Origin: Microbacteriaceae bacterium
GTDB lineage: Bacteria > Actinomycetota > Actinomycetes > Actinomycetales > Microbacteriaceae
Assembly (NCBI GenBank): GCA_947378555.1
Contig: CANCKM010000009.1
Span: forward strand, 1-38,988
Direction of reading: 5' to 3'
Length of the DNA: 38,988 nt
In this document: positions 7,461 through 15,141 of the stretch, piece after piece
Layout: every line of letters starts with the position of its first letter
Numbering within the stretch: the stretch's first letter is position 1
Position numbers and translations under genes: made by a program
The notes under the pieces: model-generated
Database searches by the model: none
What the model was told of the DNA's origin: nothing
The model's input: only the letters and a program-made list of their open reading frames with translations

Positions 7461-9893
7461 TTAGGCCTGGTCTGCAAACTTCTTTGCGCGTGGGCGCTTT
7501 TCGCTCGATGGCTTATCTGCCCATCGACCCTTGCCCTGGCCACCGTAGTTGCCCGAGCCGCCGCGACCGCCGGAGCGAGCGCCACCACTGTTGCCACCGC
7601 GGTATCCGCCTTCGCGGTCTGAACGACCACGACCGCCACCACCGTTGCCACCGCGGCTGTCACCGAAGTCAAGGACTTCAGCGGCAGGCATTGGGGCAAT
7701 CGGGCCGGCAAGTTCTTCAAGCAGCGGGCTGCTTGGGCGAACATCGTTGTAGATACCTTCACGTTCGGCACGGTGCAACAGGTCTTCGACGCGGCGACGA
7801 CGGCTACGTGGGATCAAAGTGACCACGGTGCCTTCCTTGCCGGCGCGACCGGTGCGACCGGAGCGGTGTAGGTAAGTCTTGTATTCCTCTGGTGGATCAA
7901 CCTGGATGACAAGTGCAACGTCATCTACGTGGATTCCTCGAGCTGCAACGTCGGTTGCCACTAGAACACGAACCGCACCCTTGGTGAAACGCTCAAGGTT
8001 GCGTGTGCGCTGGTTCTGGTTTAGGTCACCGTGTAGACGAGCCGATGGAACACCGGCCTGGGTCAGGCTTTCGCTCAAACGCTCTGCGGTCATCTTGGTG
8101 CGGCAGAAGATTAGGCTCTTGCCTTCACCCTGAACTAGACGCAAAAGCACCTGGCTGCGCTCCTCGTTGTCAACCATGAGAACACGGTGAACAATCGTTG
8201 AGTTTTCCTGGGTCTCGTTTGGAACTTCGTAGACGTATGGGTTCGGCAAGAACTCGCGAACCAATGCGTCAACTTCTTTATCCAAAGTCGCCGAGAACAA
8301 AAGCTTCTGGCTGTCTCCGGTGGCGCGCATTACGCGGCGTACACCTTCGATGAAGCCAAGGTCGCACATGTGGTCGGCCTCGTCAACAACCATGGTCTCA
8401 ACTTCGCTGAGGTCAATGATGCGCTGTGAGATGAGGTCTTCGAGTCTTCCCGGAGTCGCTACGACGATGTCAACGCCACGGCTCATCGCGATTTCTTGAC
8501 GACGCTGTGGAACACCACCGTAGATACAGGCCGTGTAGAAACCTACCGAGCGAGCCAGCGCCGAAACGGTGCGGTCGATCTGGTCGGCTAGTTCACGGGT
8601 TGGAGCCAAGATTAGGGCACGTGGCTTGTTTGGCTTGCGTGGCACCGAACCGGCAGCAACTAGCTTGGTGATCAGTGGAACGGCGAAGGCAATGGTCTTG
8701 CCCGAGCCAGTCTTTCCACGGCCAAGCACATCGCGGCCTTCAATAGCGGCTGGGATGGTTGCCTGCTGGATTGGGAACGGAGTTTCTGCTCCCATGCCGG
8801 TCAGTGCGGTTACTAGGCGTGCGTGCAAACCCATTTCTTCGAAGGTGCTTGAAACCACGATCTCTGACTGATCGGCAACTGCCAACTTGTCAAGAACCTT
8901 GTCTTCGAAGAAAGCCTTCTTGTTTGGGTTTGAGTTGCGTGCCGAGTCGAAAGTGTTGTCGCGGCTGCGGTCACGCTCAACGCGGTCGGCGCGGTCTGGG
9001 CGACGTTCTTCCCATTCGCGGCTGTTGCTGCGAGCTGGGCGACGGTCGTCTGAACCACCGAAGCGTGGGCGATCGGAACCACGGTTGTCACCGTAGGAAG
9101 GTCGGTCTGAGCTTGGACGGTCTGAGCTTCCGGTGCGTGGTCCACGGTCTTCCCATGGACGTGACGGACGGTCTGAGCTTCCGGTGCGTGGGCCACGGTC
9201 TTCCCATGGACGTGACGGACGGCTGTCGCGGTCACCGTATGAAGGGCGATCTGAAGCCGGACGGTCGGTGCGAGGGCCGCGGTCTTCCCAAGGACGTGAC
9301 GGACGGCTGTCGCGGTCACCGTATGAAGGGCGATCCGAAGCCGGACGATCGGTGCGAGGGCCACGGTTTTCCCATGGACGAGAAGGTCGGTCTGAACCTG
9401 GACGGTCTGAGCTTCCAGTTCCGCGGTTTTCCCAGGGGCGTGACGGACGGCTGTCGCCGCTGTCGCGACGGGCACGATCGTCAGCGTTGTAGCGTGGCTT
9501 GCGGGCATCGCCCGAACCGAAGTCGCGAGCGTCGCGGCTAGGGCCACCGGTGCGTGGCTGCCAATCGCGTCCCTTGTCTTCACGGCCACCGGCCATTGTG
9601 CGCGGTGCGCCATCGCGACCGAAGGCACGGTTGCCATCACGGTTTGGGCGGGCTGCATCGCGGTCACCAAAGGCTGGGCGTGCGTCGCGGTCGCCATAAG
9701 TTTTTGCTGGGCGATCTTCGAAGAATGGGCGGCTGTCGCGAGCTGGTCGCTCTGAGCGGGCTCCTTCGGCGCGGTGAGGCGCACGTGCGCCACGGCCGTC
9801 TTCGCGGGGCTTAAAGCCACCGGTTGATTTGCCAGCTGGTTTGTCGCGGCCACTCTTAGGAGCGCGCGACGATGAATTGCCAAAATTAGGCAT
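7461..9893 (-). CDS. DEAD-box RNA helicase with repetitive RG-rich N-terminal tail
   Basis: ATP-dependent RNA helicase, 810 residues from the ATG at 9893, chosen over an upstream in-frame TTG because AGAGGA sits directly before it. Residues 1 to about 350 are a low-complexity tail rich in Arg, Gly, Asp, Ser and Pro with tandem repeats. The core follows: Q motif near PFPIQQATIPAAIEGRDVLG, motif I GKTGSGKT at about 396, PTRELADQ, VDEADHM (DEAD) at about 500, SAT in LLFSATLDK at about 533, and HRSGRTGRAG at about 679. A second Gly/Arg-rich tail with repeated GGNGGGGRGR and GGNSGG blocks ends the protein. DeaD/RhlE-type roles in ribosome assembly or cold-induced RNA unwinding are likely. The N-terminal tail is much longer than in RhlE (about 450 residues total). 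Confidence 0.94.
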   Translation of the reverse strand: MPNFGNSSSRAPKSGRDKPAGKSTGGFKPREDGRGARAPHRAEGARSERPARDSRPFFEDRPAKTYGDRDARPAFGDRDAARPNRDGNRAFGRDGAPRTMAGGREDKGRDWQPRTGGPSRDARDFGSGDARKPRYNADDRARRDSGDSRPSRPWENRGTGSSDRPGSDRPSRPWENRGPRTDRPASDRPSYGDRDSRPSRPWEDRGPRTDRPASDRPSYGDRDSRPSRPWEDRGPRTGSSDRPSRPWEDRGPRTGSSDRPSSDRPSYGDNRGSDRPRFGGSDDRRPARSNSREWEERRPDRADRVERDRSRDNTFDSARNSNPNKKAFFEDKVLDKLAVADQSEIVVSSTFEEMGLHARLVTALTGMGAETPFPIQQATIPAAIEGRDVLGRGKTGSGKTIAFAVPLITKLVAAGSVPRKPNKPRALILAPTRELADQIDRTVSALARSVGFYTACIYGGVPQRRQEIAMSRGVDIVVATPGRLEDLISQRIIDLSEVETMVVDEADHMCDLGFIEGVRRVMRATGDSQKLLFSATLDKEVDALVREFLPNPYVYEVPNETQENSTIVHRVLMVDNEERSQVLLRLVQGEGKSLIFCRTKMTAERLSESLTQAGVPSARLHGDLNQNQRTRNLERFTKGAVRVLVATDVAARGIHVDDVALVIQVDPPEEYKTYLHRSGRTGRAGKEGTVVTLIPRSRRRRVEDLLHRAEREGIYNDVRPSSPLLEELAGPIAPMPAAEVLDFGDSRGGNGGGGRGRSDREGGYRGGNSGGARSGGRGGSGNYGGQGKGRWADKPSSEKRPRAKKFADQA
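9060..9470 (-). repeat. in-frame tandem repeats in the helicase N-terminal coding region
   Basis: The DNA contains near-identical tandem units: two units of about 54 bp around 9115-9222 and two of about 84 bp around 9219-9386, plus degenerate flanking copies. All are multiples of three and encode variants of SRPWEDRGPRT and SDRPSYGDRDSRP; the core RPWE(N/D)RG occurs five times. Near-identity at DNA level points to recent unequal crossing over or slippage. Confidence 0.85.
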
Positions 9894-10171
9894 AGTTTTT
9901 TCCTCTTTAGTTGTGTGTGCTCGACGGGAGTAGCGCCGATGCACGTGGACTAGTCGAACTGCGCTAGACCCACACACGAGAAAATCGTCCGCAATACGGC
10001 GGACTCTCAATTAGAGGAAAAGACTGGCACGTCTCAGAGCCGGCACTTAGGTGGCCGGGTGAATAATTGACATGCTGCAAACGACTACTGTTGAAAACTT
10101 TCTCAACCTTTGAATACTAACCGATTTAATTCCGCTTGGCTAGTTTTTATTGCAAATTGGTTACGAACCGA
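9894..10171 (-). promoter_or_regulatory. long leader region of the helicase gene with a hairpin
   Basis: About 280 nt separate the glutaredoxin stop from the helicase start. The part next to the helicase contains a perfect GTCCGC / GCGGAC hairpin (9987-9992 with 9999-10004, six-base loop), followed on the minus strand by GATTTTC. The distal part is AT-rich and contains a possible -10 (TAGTAT, near 10115-10120), but no good -35. Long structured leaders are common for cold-shock RNA helicases; here this is inference. No small gene with a ribosome site is apparent in the stretch. Confidence 0.4.
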
Positions 10172-10420
10172 CTAAATCAGCCCACGTGCCTGTAATGCAC
10201 TTTGTAGATCGGCATCGCTTGGTTCGACCAAATGGGTGCCATCCGCGAAGAGAATTACCGGAATGTTTTTGCGCCCTGCGATGGTCTCGGCCTCGTTAGC
10301 CAAATCCGCACTCAGCTCAACATTCTTCTCTTCAAATGGAACCTGAAGTTTGGTCAACAGCGACTTTGAACGGCGGCAATCGCTGCACCACTCGGCACCG
10401 TAATAAGTTACCTCGGCCAT
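10172..10420 (-). CDS. glutaredoxin-like thiol-disulfide oxidoreductase
   Basis: Small thioredoxin-fold redox protein of 82 residues, cytoplasmic. The redox motif CSDC (Cys12 and Cys15) follows the first strand VTYYGAEW, and the cis-proline is in NIPVILF (Pro54). Size and layout fit glutaredoxin-like proteins of Actinobacteria such as mycoredoxin, which act with mycothiol rather than glutathione; mycothiol use here is inference from lineage. It lies 9 nt after the HAD phosphatase gene and appears to be the last gene of a minus-strand run starting with the membrane protein at 12079. NrdH is an alternative, but NrdH normally has a CxQC motif and sits with nrdE, which is absent here. Confidence 0.9.
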   Translation of the reverse strand: MAEVTYYGAEWCSDCRRSKSLLTKLQVPFEEKNVELSADLANEAETIAGRKNIPVILFADGTHLVEPSDADLQSALQARGLI

Positions 10421-10429
10421 TTTCTTTTC

Positions 10430-11074
10430 CTATCTCAAGCGATTTTTATCTGGAATGTAAAGCTCTTCACCGTCGAAGGTGATGCCCTTTAAATCCCTGA
10501 CCACAATGTCTGCGGCCGTGGAAAGCGCCCTAGCGCTGACTCCAACAACCAACCCTACGCCGGCTGCGATGGCAGCTTCAACTCCGGCCTCTGCGTCTTC
10601 AAAGACTACGCAATCGGCGGGGTCTAGACCAAGTCGCTCGGCACCGACGAGGTATGGTGCCGGGTCAGGTTTGCCGTGTTCAACATCGGCTGCGGTAACC
10701 AGGGCTTTTGGCAACGGCAGACCGGCTGCCTGCAGTCTGGCCCTAGCCAATAGCGGATTAGCCGAGGTGCAAACCGCCCAGGTGTCGAGAGGCAAGCTTC
10801 TCAGCAGTTCCTGCGCCCCGCCCAGCGGCATGGTTTGATGGGCGGACTCTTGCTCGAGCGCGTTTATGCGGTGGTTGGCCTCTTCAAACAGATGAGGTGC
10901 AACCTGTTCGCGAACCTTGTCTTCCGCGCGACGACCAGCGTTCTCGGGCACATCCCAGACAAAATGCGGTGCAAATTCAGTAGACCACTGTTGCCAGGCT
11001 ACGAGCGCGGCAGAATGACTGTCAACCAACACCCCGTCACTGTCGAACAAAATCCCCTTAGCGAAGAACTGCAT
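10430..11074 (-). CDS. HAD-family (subfamily IA) phosphatase, sugar-phosphatase-like
   Basis: Predicted phosphatase or phosphomutase of 214 residues, cytoplasmic. Motif I is ILFDSDGVLVDS with nucleophile Asp11 and acid/base Asp13; a helical cap follows; motif II is the threonine in AVCTSANPLLARARL; the motif III lysine is in HGKPDPAPYLVGAERLGL; motif IV is VVFEDAEAGVEAAIAAG. This set is typical of the beta-phosphoglucomutase/2-deoxyglucose-6-phosphatase branch. The ATG is preceded by AGGA and lies 2 nt from the stop of the membrane protein gene, so it is probably translationally coupled. The substrate cannot be told. The DSDG variant (Ser where Leu is common) keeps both aspartates, so the enzyme should be active. 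Confidence 0.9.
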   Translation of the reverse strand: MQFFAKGILFDSDGVLVDSHSAALVAWQQWSTEFAPHFVWDVPENAGRRAEDKVREQVAPHLFEEANHRINALEQESAHQTMPLGGAQELLRSLPLDTWAVCTSANPLLARARLQAAGLPLPKALVTAADVEHGKPDPAPYLVGAERLGLDPADCVVFEDAEAGVEAAIAAGVGLVVGVSARALSTAADIVVRDLKGITFDGEELYIPDKNRLR

Positions 11075-11076
11075 TC

Positions 11077-11577
11077 CTATTCTTCAACATCGCGGGTTCG
11101 AGCCCAAAGCAGCAGGTAAATGCCGCTGGCCGCGATGATGAGCAGCACAAGAGCTGGCAACCAATCATCGAGCACTAGGCCAAGGGTCAATGGCTTGATT
11201 ACCAAATGACCGGTGGCGTTATAGGTTTCGAGCTTTCCGACGGCGCTCATGCCATAACCGAAGGCCATTATGGTGACCACGGCAGACCAGATGATGCCAA
11301 GAATAAAGTTGATTCGCTTGGCCCCCGTGGTGGCGCCGATTTTCTTGCCGCCCTTTGATCGAAACTGGTCCGCAATGTTCGAGTACCAAGTTCCGAACAT
11401 CAAGGAGATTCCGATGATGAGTTGAATGATGACCCAAATCCAGATATTCAGATCGGTCTGGGTGATGTCGCGAACCATGAGGCCTAGAACAATGGCAATC
11501 GTGGTTCCAATAACCGGAAGCGCGAAACCCATGCTGAGCCCCTGCCTAGCTCGCTGCGCCTTTGAATTACTCGTCAT
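11077..11577 (-). CDS. four-TM membrane protein, unknown function
   Basis: I do not recognise this family. From the ATG at 11577 the product has 166 residues with four predicted membrane segments (about 18-37, 42-64, 90-115 and 132-157), a basic N-terminus (SNSKAQRARQG), a basic loop with RSKGGKKIGATTGAKR between segments 2 and 3, and a short acidic C-terminus. By the positive-inside rule the N-terminus, the middle loop and the C-terminus face the cytoplasm. The upstream in-frame start at 11601 lies inside the preceding gene; the ATG at 11577 overlaps that gene's stop by 11 nt, the sort of overlap that couples translation. The partner has the same size and TM number. A two-subunit membrane complex or sensor is possible but unproven. 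Confidence 0.75.
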   Translation of the reverse strand: MTSNSKAQRARQGLSMGFALPVIGTTIAIVLGLMVRDITQTDLNIWIWVIIQLIIGISLMFGTWYSNIADQFRSKGGKKIGATTGAKRINFILGIIWSAVVTIMAFGYGMSAVGKLETYNATGHLVIKPLTLGLVLDDWLPALVLLIIAASGIYLLLWARTRDVEE

Positions 11578-12079
11578 CGTGATCGCCCTTCTTCCAAACA
11601 AACGCCTGCAGAACCACGAACAGCACTAGAACCGCGTAAAGAACGATCGGCAGGTAAGTGCCTAGCAAACTCACGAGCGCGCTCTCTGCGTTGCCACCTT
11701 GGTCTAGGTGCTGCATGAATACCGCGAAAGCCATGAATACCGCAGTAATCAAGCTTGCGATGATGGCCACGATCGTGAACCCTTTGGATGCAGTTGCAAA
11801 CCTGGATTCGCCGGCACTATCGGCCAGCTTTTTGCCGAACATGGAAGCCAAACACAGGGCGGCTATTCCAACCAACATTATGTAAGTCGACGGGCGAACC
11901 GTTTGCCCGTACATCATGCAATTTATCTGGGTGCTCGAACTGCAGTCGTTCATTCGCATCATGAGGTCGGCGTAACTGGCCGAAAGGGTGGCAATCCACA
12001 TGATCGTTAGCCCCGCAAGTGGTATCGCTATGGCCTGGGCTGCTCGGGGCAGTCGCCCAGCTTCAGTTTTCTCAGTCAT
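11567..12079 (-). CDS. four-TM membrane protein, unknown function
   Basis: Not recognised. The 170-residue product has four hydrophobic segments (about 15-36, 65-84, 100-123 and 134-162). The loop after the first segment contains two cysteines (MNDCSSSTQINCMMYG) and by charge pattern lies outside, so a disulfide there is possible. The C-terminus is charged (WKKGDHDDE). The ATG at 12079 follows the terminator at 12103-12146, so this gene starts a new transcript that continues through the second four-TM protein, the HAD phosphatase and the glutaredoxin. It overlaps the next gene by 11 nt. Similar length and topology suggest the pair are partners, perhaps old paralogues, but I see no clear sequence identity between them. 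Confidence 0.72.
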   Translation of the reverse strand: MTEKTEAGRLPRAAQAIAIPLAGLTIMWIATLSASYADLMMRMNDCSSSTQINCMMYGQTVRPSTYIMLVGIAALCLASMFGKKLADSAGESRFATASKGFTIVAIIASLITAVFMAFAVFMQHLDQGGNAESALVSLLGTYLPIVLYAVLVLFVVLQAFVWKKGDHDDE

Positions 12080-12102
12080 GCCTTCACTCTAGACCCCCAA
12101 TT

Positions 12103-12146
12103 AAGAAAGCGCCTAGCCCGAAACGCTGTGGGCTAGACGCTTTCTT
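12103..12146. terminator. strong intrinsic terminator after the sugar ABC operon
   Basis: A 17-bp stem with one mismatch: arms 12103-12119 and 12130-12146, core CCTAGCCC / GGGCTAG and ends AAGAAAGCG / CGCTTTCTT, with a 10-nt loop. On the minus strand it lies 12 nt after the ABC ATPase stop and ends in CTTTCTTAATT. It separates the sugar importer operon from the downstream membrane-protein operon. Confidence 0.9.
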
Positions 12147-12158
12147 TAAAGCGAATTA

Positions 12159-12944
12159 CTAGTCGCCTTCGACCTTGATGGTCTGAATGGTTCCCGTGAT
12201 TGTTCCAACCAGCGTGTCGCCGGTGAAAGTTGAGGTTGGGGCATCTTTAACTATGCGACCCAAGCGCAAAACCACGATGCGGTCGGTGACCTCGAGCACG
12301 TGCGGAAGGGTGTGTGAGATGAAAATGACTCCCAGGCCCTTCTTCTTAGCTGCCTTGATTACCTCGAGCACTTCGCCGGCTTGGCGAGCACCTAGGTGGT
12401 TGGTTGGTTCATCCAAGATGATTACCTTGCGGGCCCAAGATACGGCGCGACCAATGGCCACTGCCTGGCGCTGTCCACCCGAAAGTTGGGCGACTGGGCG
12501 GTTGGCTGCCGGGACGGCAATTCCGACTCGCTCTAGATCAGCGTGGGCGTCGTGTTCCATCTCTTTGCGAGCCAGGAAGCCAAGCTTGCCAAGCAGACCC
12601 TTGACGGTTTTCTCGCGACCGAGAAAAACGTTTTGGCTAACGGTCAGGTGAGGGGCCAGTCCGGAATCCTGGTACAGGGTTTCGATGCCGGCGTCTAGGG
12701 CTTCACGAGGTGATGACCAGCTGCGCTCTTCACCGTCTAGGAAAATCTGCCCGCCATCTGGCTCGTGGGCTCCCGAAAGAACCTTAACCAGGGTTGACTT
12801 GCCGGCTCCGTTGTCTCCAACCAAACCGATAACTTCGCCAGCGTGCAGTTTGAGGCTGGCACCGTCAAGTGCAACCACCGAGCCGTAGCGCTTGGAAACG
12901 TTCTTTACTTCGTAGATGACTTCTCTTTTTTCTGCGCCAGCCAT
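12159..12944 (-). CDS. sugar ABC transporter ATP-binding protein, single domain (FrcA-like)
   Basis: ATPase subunit of a CUT2-type sugar importer, 261 residues, working on the cytoplasmic face with the permease at 12944-13984. Walker A is GDNGAGKST (43-51), the signature LSGGQRQ (154-160), Walker B VIILDEP (174-180), and the switch histidine is in FISHTLPHVLEVTD. I start it at the ATG at 12944, whose A overlaps the permease stop (TAATG); the longer frame merely runs through permease sequence. Ribose and xylose importers of this class usually have a double ATPase of about 500 residues, whereas the fructose importer FrcA of rhizobia is a single domain of about 260, so this fits the Frc type. 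It ends 12 nt before a strong terminator and is the last gene of its operon. Confidence 0.93.
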   Translation of the reverse strand: MAGAEKREVIYEVKNVSKRYGSVVALDGASLKLHAGEVIGLVGDNGAGKSTLVKVLSGAHEPDGGQIFLDGEERSWSSPREALDAGIETLYQDSGLAPHLTVSQNVFLGREKTVKGLLGKLGFLARKEMEHDAHADLERVGIAVPAANRPVAQLSGGQRQAVAIGRAVSWARKVIILDEPTNHLGARQAGEVLEVIKAAKKKGLGVIFISHTLPHVLEVTDRIVVLRLGRIVKDAPTSTFTGDTLVGTITGTIQTIKVEGD

Positions 12945-13984
12945 TAGCTTCTCCTGTTCGATTTCTGAAGTCCCTGGGCTGCGACGGCAGCCGCGATCAG
13001 GATTGCAACAACGACTTTTTTCCAGTCCGGGGCAACGCCAATCATGATGAGACCTGATTGCACGGTGAATAGAATGAGGGCTCCCAGAACGGTGCCCCAA
13101 AGGCGACCGATTCCACCCATCAGCGATGCGCCACCGATGACGACGGCTGCGATTGCGTCGAGTTCACGACCGGTTCCTGAGGATGGGGATCCTGCTCCGA
13201 GGCGCAGGTAAACGTACATTCCGGCCAAACCGGCGAGGCCACCCGAGAGGGCGTAAACCTTGGTGAGGTGCTTTTCGACCGAGATACCAGCGGCTCTTGC
13301 GGCGAAGGTGTTCGATCCGATGGCGTAGGTGTAGAGGCCGAACCTGGACTTGTGCAGGAACAATCCGACGATTGTAATAACTAGAGCCGAGCCCAGAATG
13401 GCCCATGAGAATGGATTCGTCTTGGCATCCATCGCAGAAATTAGCTCGTAGTTGGCAGGGCCTTGAATCGGCATACCGCTAGAGATGATGACCGAGAAAC
13501 CAAGGGCTGCACCCATGGTTGACAGAGTCGCGATGAATGGAACGATTTTCAATTTGTTGATGAGCACTGCGTTTAGCAGACCAACCGAAACTCCAACGGC
13601 TACTGAAACCAAGAGGCCAACTAGAAGTCCCCCGGTAGCCTTTGAACCCGTGGCGGTTGAATCAAGGTGAAGCACGTTCACCATGGTCCAAGCCGAGATG
13701 ACCCCGCTGAGGCCAACGACAGCACCGACCGAAAGGTCGATGCCGCCGCTGATCACAACTAGGGTTTGGCCAACAGCCAGCAGAACAACGGAACCCCAAT
13801 CGGTTAGGACGTTGTTCATGGTTGCGGCGGATAGGAACTTAGGCTCAATCGATCCGAAGACCGCGACCAATAGAACCATCACACCGACGAGGATTGTGCT
13901 CTGGTTAGAGAGCATCCCTTTCAACCGGTCAGCCACAGCGACCGAAGTCGTCTGAGCTGATGTTGCCTGCTTGCTGTTTGCCAT
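12944..13984 (-). CDS. sugar ABC transporter permease (RbsC/FrcC family)
   Basis: Membrane subunit of the same importer, 346 residues with about ten hydrophobic segments starting near residue 30 (TILVGVMVLLVAVFGS). The family signature is TLVVISGGIDLSVGAVVGLSG, with a second hallmark near the C-terminus, GRELDAIAAVVIGGASLMGG, which contains the ATPase-coupling loop of BPD_transp_2 permeases. It likely works as a homodimer with two copies of the ATPase. It follows the binding-protein gene by 36 nt and overlaps the ATPase gene by one base, so stoichiometric expression is probable. Substrate is inferred as a monosaccharide, perhaps fructose, from the single-domain ATPase and the divergent kinase; ribose is the main alternative. 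Confidence 0.93.
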   Translation of the reverse strand: MANSKQATSAQTTSVAVADRLKGMLSNQSTILVGVMVLLVAVFGSIEPKFLSAATMNNVLTDWGSVVLLAVGQTLVVISGGIDLSVGAVVGLSGVISAWTMVNVLHLDSTATGSKATGGLLVGLLVSVAVGVSVGLLNAVLINKLKIVPFIATLSTMGAALGFSVIISSGMPIQGPANYELISAMDAKTNPFSWAILGSALVITIVGLFLHKSRFGLYTYAIGSNTFAARAAGISVEKHLTKVYALSGGLAGLAGMYVYLRLGAGSPSSGTGRELDAIAAVVIGGASLMGGIGRLWGTVLGALILFTVQSGLIMIGVAPDWKKVVVAILIAAAVAAQGLQKSNRRS

Positions 13985-14020
13985 TTTGTACCCTTACTTT
14001 TTGTCTATTTTACGAAACGA

Positions 14021-15007
14021 CTAGTTGGTCGCTACGTAGGTGTACTGAGCGAACTCAGCGTCGGTGCTGTCAGCGGTCAGTGCGAAGTTAGGAATAACTA
14101 CGTCGCGCTGTGCTGGCTTGGTGCCGTCCTTCAAGAAAGCAACGAGGGTCTTGATTGCAAGACGTGCTTCGGCTGCTGGGTCCTGTGCGATAAGGGCGGT
14201 GAATACGCCGTCCTTGATCAACTGAACGTTTGCTGGGTAAGCGTCGTAGCCAACCAAAGCAACCTTGCCAACGAGGTTCTTGGCCTGAAGTGCAGCGGCT
14301 GCACCTGAAGCGTTAGTTCCGTCGATTGCGAAGATGCCCTTTAGGTTTGGGTACTTGGTCAACCAGTTGCTGACGTTGGTTGCGGCCTTCTCAGGGTTTG
14401 ACTCTGAGTAAGCAACATCCTTGATCTGGATGCCTGGGTAGTTAGCTGCTACTGCTGCTTCGAAACCCTTTTGACGGTCAACGTTGGTGGTTGCGGTTGC
14501 CGAGGTAAGACCGATTACAACTTCATAGGTCTTGCCAGCGGTGTAACCGATTGCCTTGGCGATTGCGTCTGCAGCCTTTGCGCCACCATCGGTGTTGTCA
14601 CCGGTGATGAAGGTAACTACCTTTGAAAGGTCATTGGTGTGGGTGTCAACGTTTGCAACTGCGATTCCCGCTGCAACTGCCTTGTCAGATACTGCCTGAA
14701 GAGCTACTGGGTCGGTCGGGATTAGAACTAGACCGTCCGGCTGCTGCGCCAAAACTGACTCAACGATTGGAAGCTGGGTCTCTGCTGAGTAGTTGGCTGG
14801 GTCGCCCTGCCAGATTAGGTCTACGCCCTGAGCTGCGGCTTCTGCTTCTGCGCCGACCTTCATTGCTTGGAAGAATGGGTCAGACTCTGCACCCATAACG
14901 AAGGCGATGGTCAACTTTTCTGGTGTTGCTGATGCGCAACCGGTTGCGGTGAGAGCAAGAGCCGCCACTGCACCGAGAGCTGCGATTGTTCTGAATGAAC
15001 GCTTCAT
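14021..15007 (-). CDS. sugar ABC transporter substrate-binding lipoprotein
   Basis: Periplasmic-binding-protein-like lipoprotein, 328 residues from the ATG at 15007. The longer frame upstream crosses the promoter and operator and is rejected. The signal is MKRSFRTIAALGAVAALALT with a lipobox ending ATGC; Cys24 would be lipidated and anchor the protein outside the membrane. The mature part starts KLTIAFVMGAESDPFFQAMK, typical of the Peripla_BP_4 (ribose/galactose/fructose) class, and contains DGLVLIPTDPVALQAVSDKA and ALVGYDAYPANVQLIKDG, both standard sugar-pocket segments. An AGGAGAAACT-like ribosome site precedes the ATG. It is the first gene of the importer operon and sits just downstream of a perfect palindrome at 15036-15059. 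Sugar specificity cannot be read from sequence. Confidence 0.93.
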   Translation of the reverse strand: MKRSFRTIAALGAVAALALTATGCASATPEKLTIAFVMGAESDPFFQAMKVGAEAEAAAQGVDLIWQGDPANYSAETQLPIVESVLAQQPDGLVLIPTDPVALQAVSDKAVAAGIAVANVDTHTNDLSKVVTFITGDNTDGGAKAADAIAKAIGYTAGKTYEVVIGLTSATATTNVDRQKGFEAAVAANYPGIQIKDVAYSESNPEKAATNVSNWLTKYPNLKGIFAIDGTNASGAAAALQAKNLVGKVALVGYDAYPANVQLIKDGVFTALIAQDPAAEARLAIKTLVAFLKDGTKPAQRDVVIPNFALTADSTDAEFAQYTYVATN

Positions 15008-15035
15008 AGTTTCTCCTTGTGAGTTTTTTGTGAGA

Positions 15036-15059
15036 ATTTGCGAGAACGTTCTCGCAAAT
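15036..15059. promoter_or_regulatory. LacI-type operator, perfect 24-bp palindrome
   Basis: A perfect 12+12 palindrome with core GCGAGAACGTTCTCGC and AT-rich ends. LacI-family operators often have such an odd-even symmetric, CG-centred core. It lies at the likely start point of the minus-strand importer transcript and over the expected -35 of the plus-strand lacI-kinase promoter, so one bound repressor could block both. The gene for a LacI regulator is adjacent at 15142. Confidence 0.85.
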
Positions 15060-15064
15060 CTTGC

Positions 15065-15071
15065 TATAATA
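15065..15071. promoter_or_regulatory. overlapping divergent -10 elements
   Basis: TATAAT at 15065-15070 reads on the plus strand toward lacI; TATTAT at 15071-15066 reads on the minus strand toward the binding-protein gene. They overlap. Both -35 regions are poor (GAGAAC inside the operator for plus, AAACAA for minus), as expected for activator-dependent or repressor-occluded promoters. Start points are not known. Confidence 0.5.
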
Positions 15072-15106
15072 ATGACAGTACCAATGTTTTGTTTGCAAAT
15101 TATTCC

Positions 15107-15121
15107 GATAACGGTTTTATC
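15107..15121. promoter_or_regulatory. possible secondary operator upstream of lacI
   Basis: GATAACGGTTTTATC has GATAA / TTATC arms around a five-base centre, 21 bp before the lacI start and about 67 bp from the centre of the main palindrome. It could be an auxiliary site or belong to another regulator. The arms are short, so it is weak evidence. Confidence 0.3.
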
Positions 15122-15141
15122 ACGTTCGAAAAGAGGTTGCG

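Noticed and set aside
9115-9386. Direct repeats that might look like a CRISPR array
   Set aside because: Units are contiguous without unique spacers, are multiples of three, and are in frame with the helicase.
8759-9883. Long open frames on both strands (about 260 and 356 residues) over the helicase N-terminal region
   Set aside because: They are shadows of the biased, repeat-rich helicase coding sequence; their products are low-complexity and have no ribosome sites or family marks.
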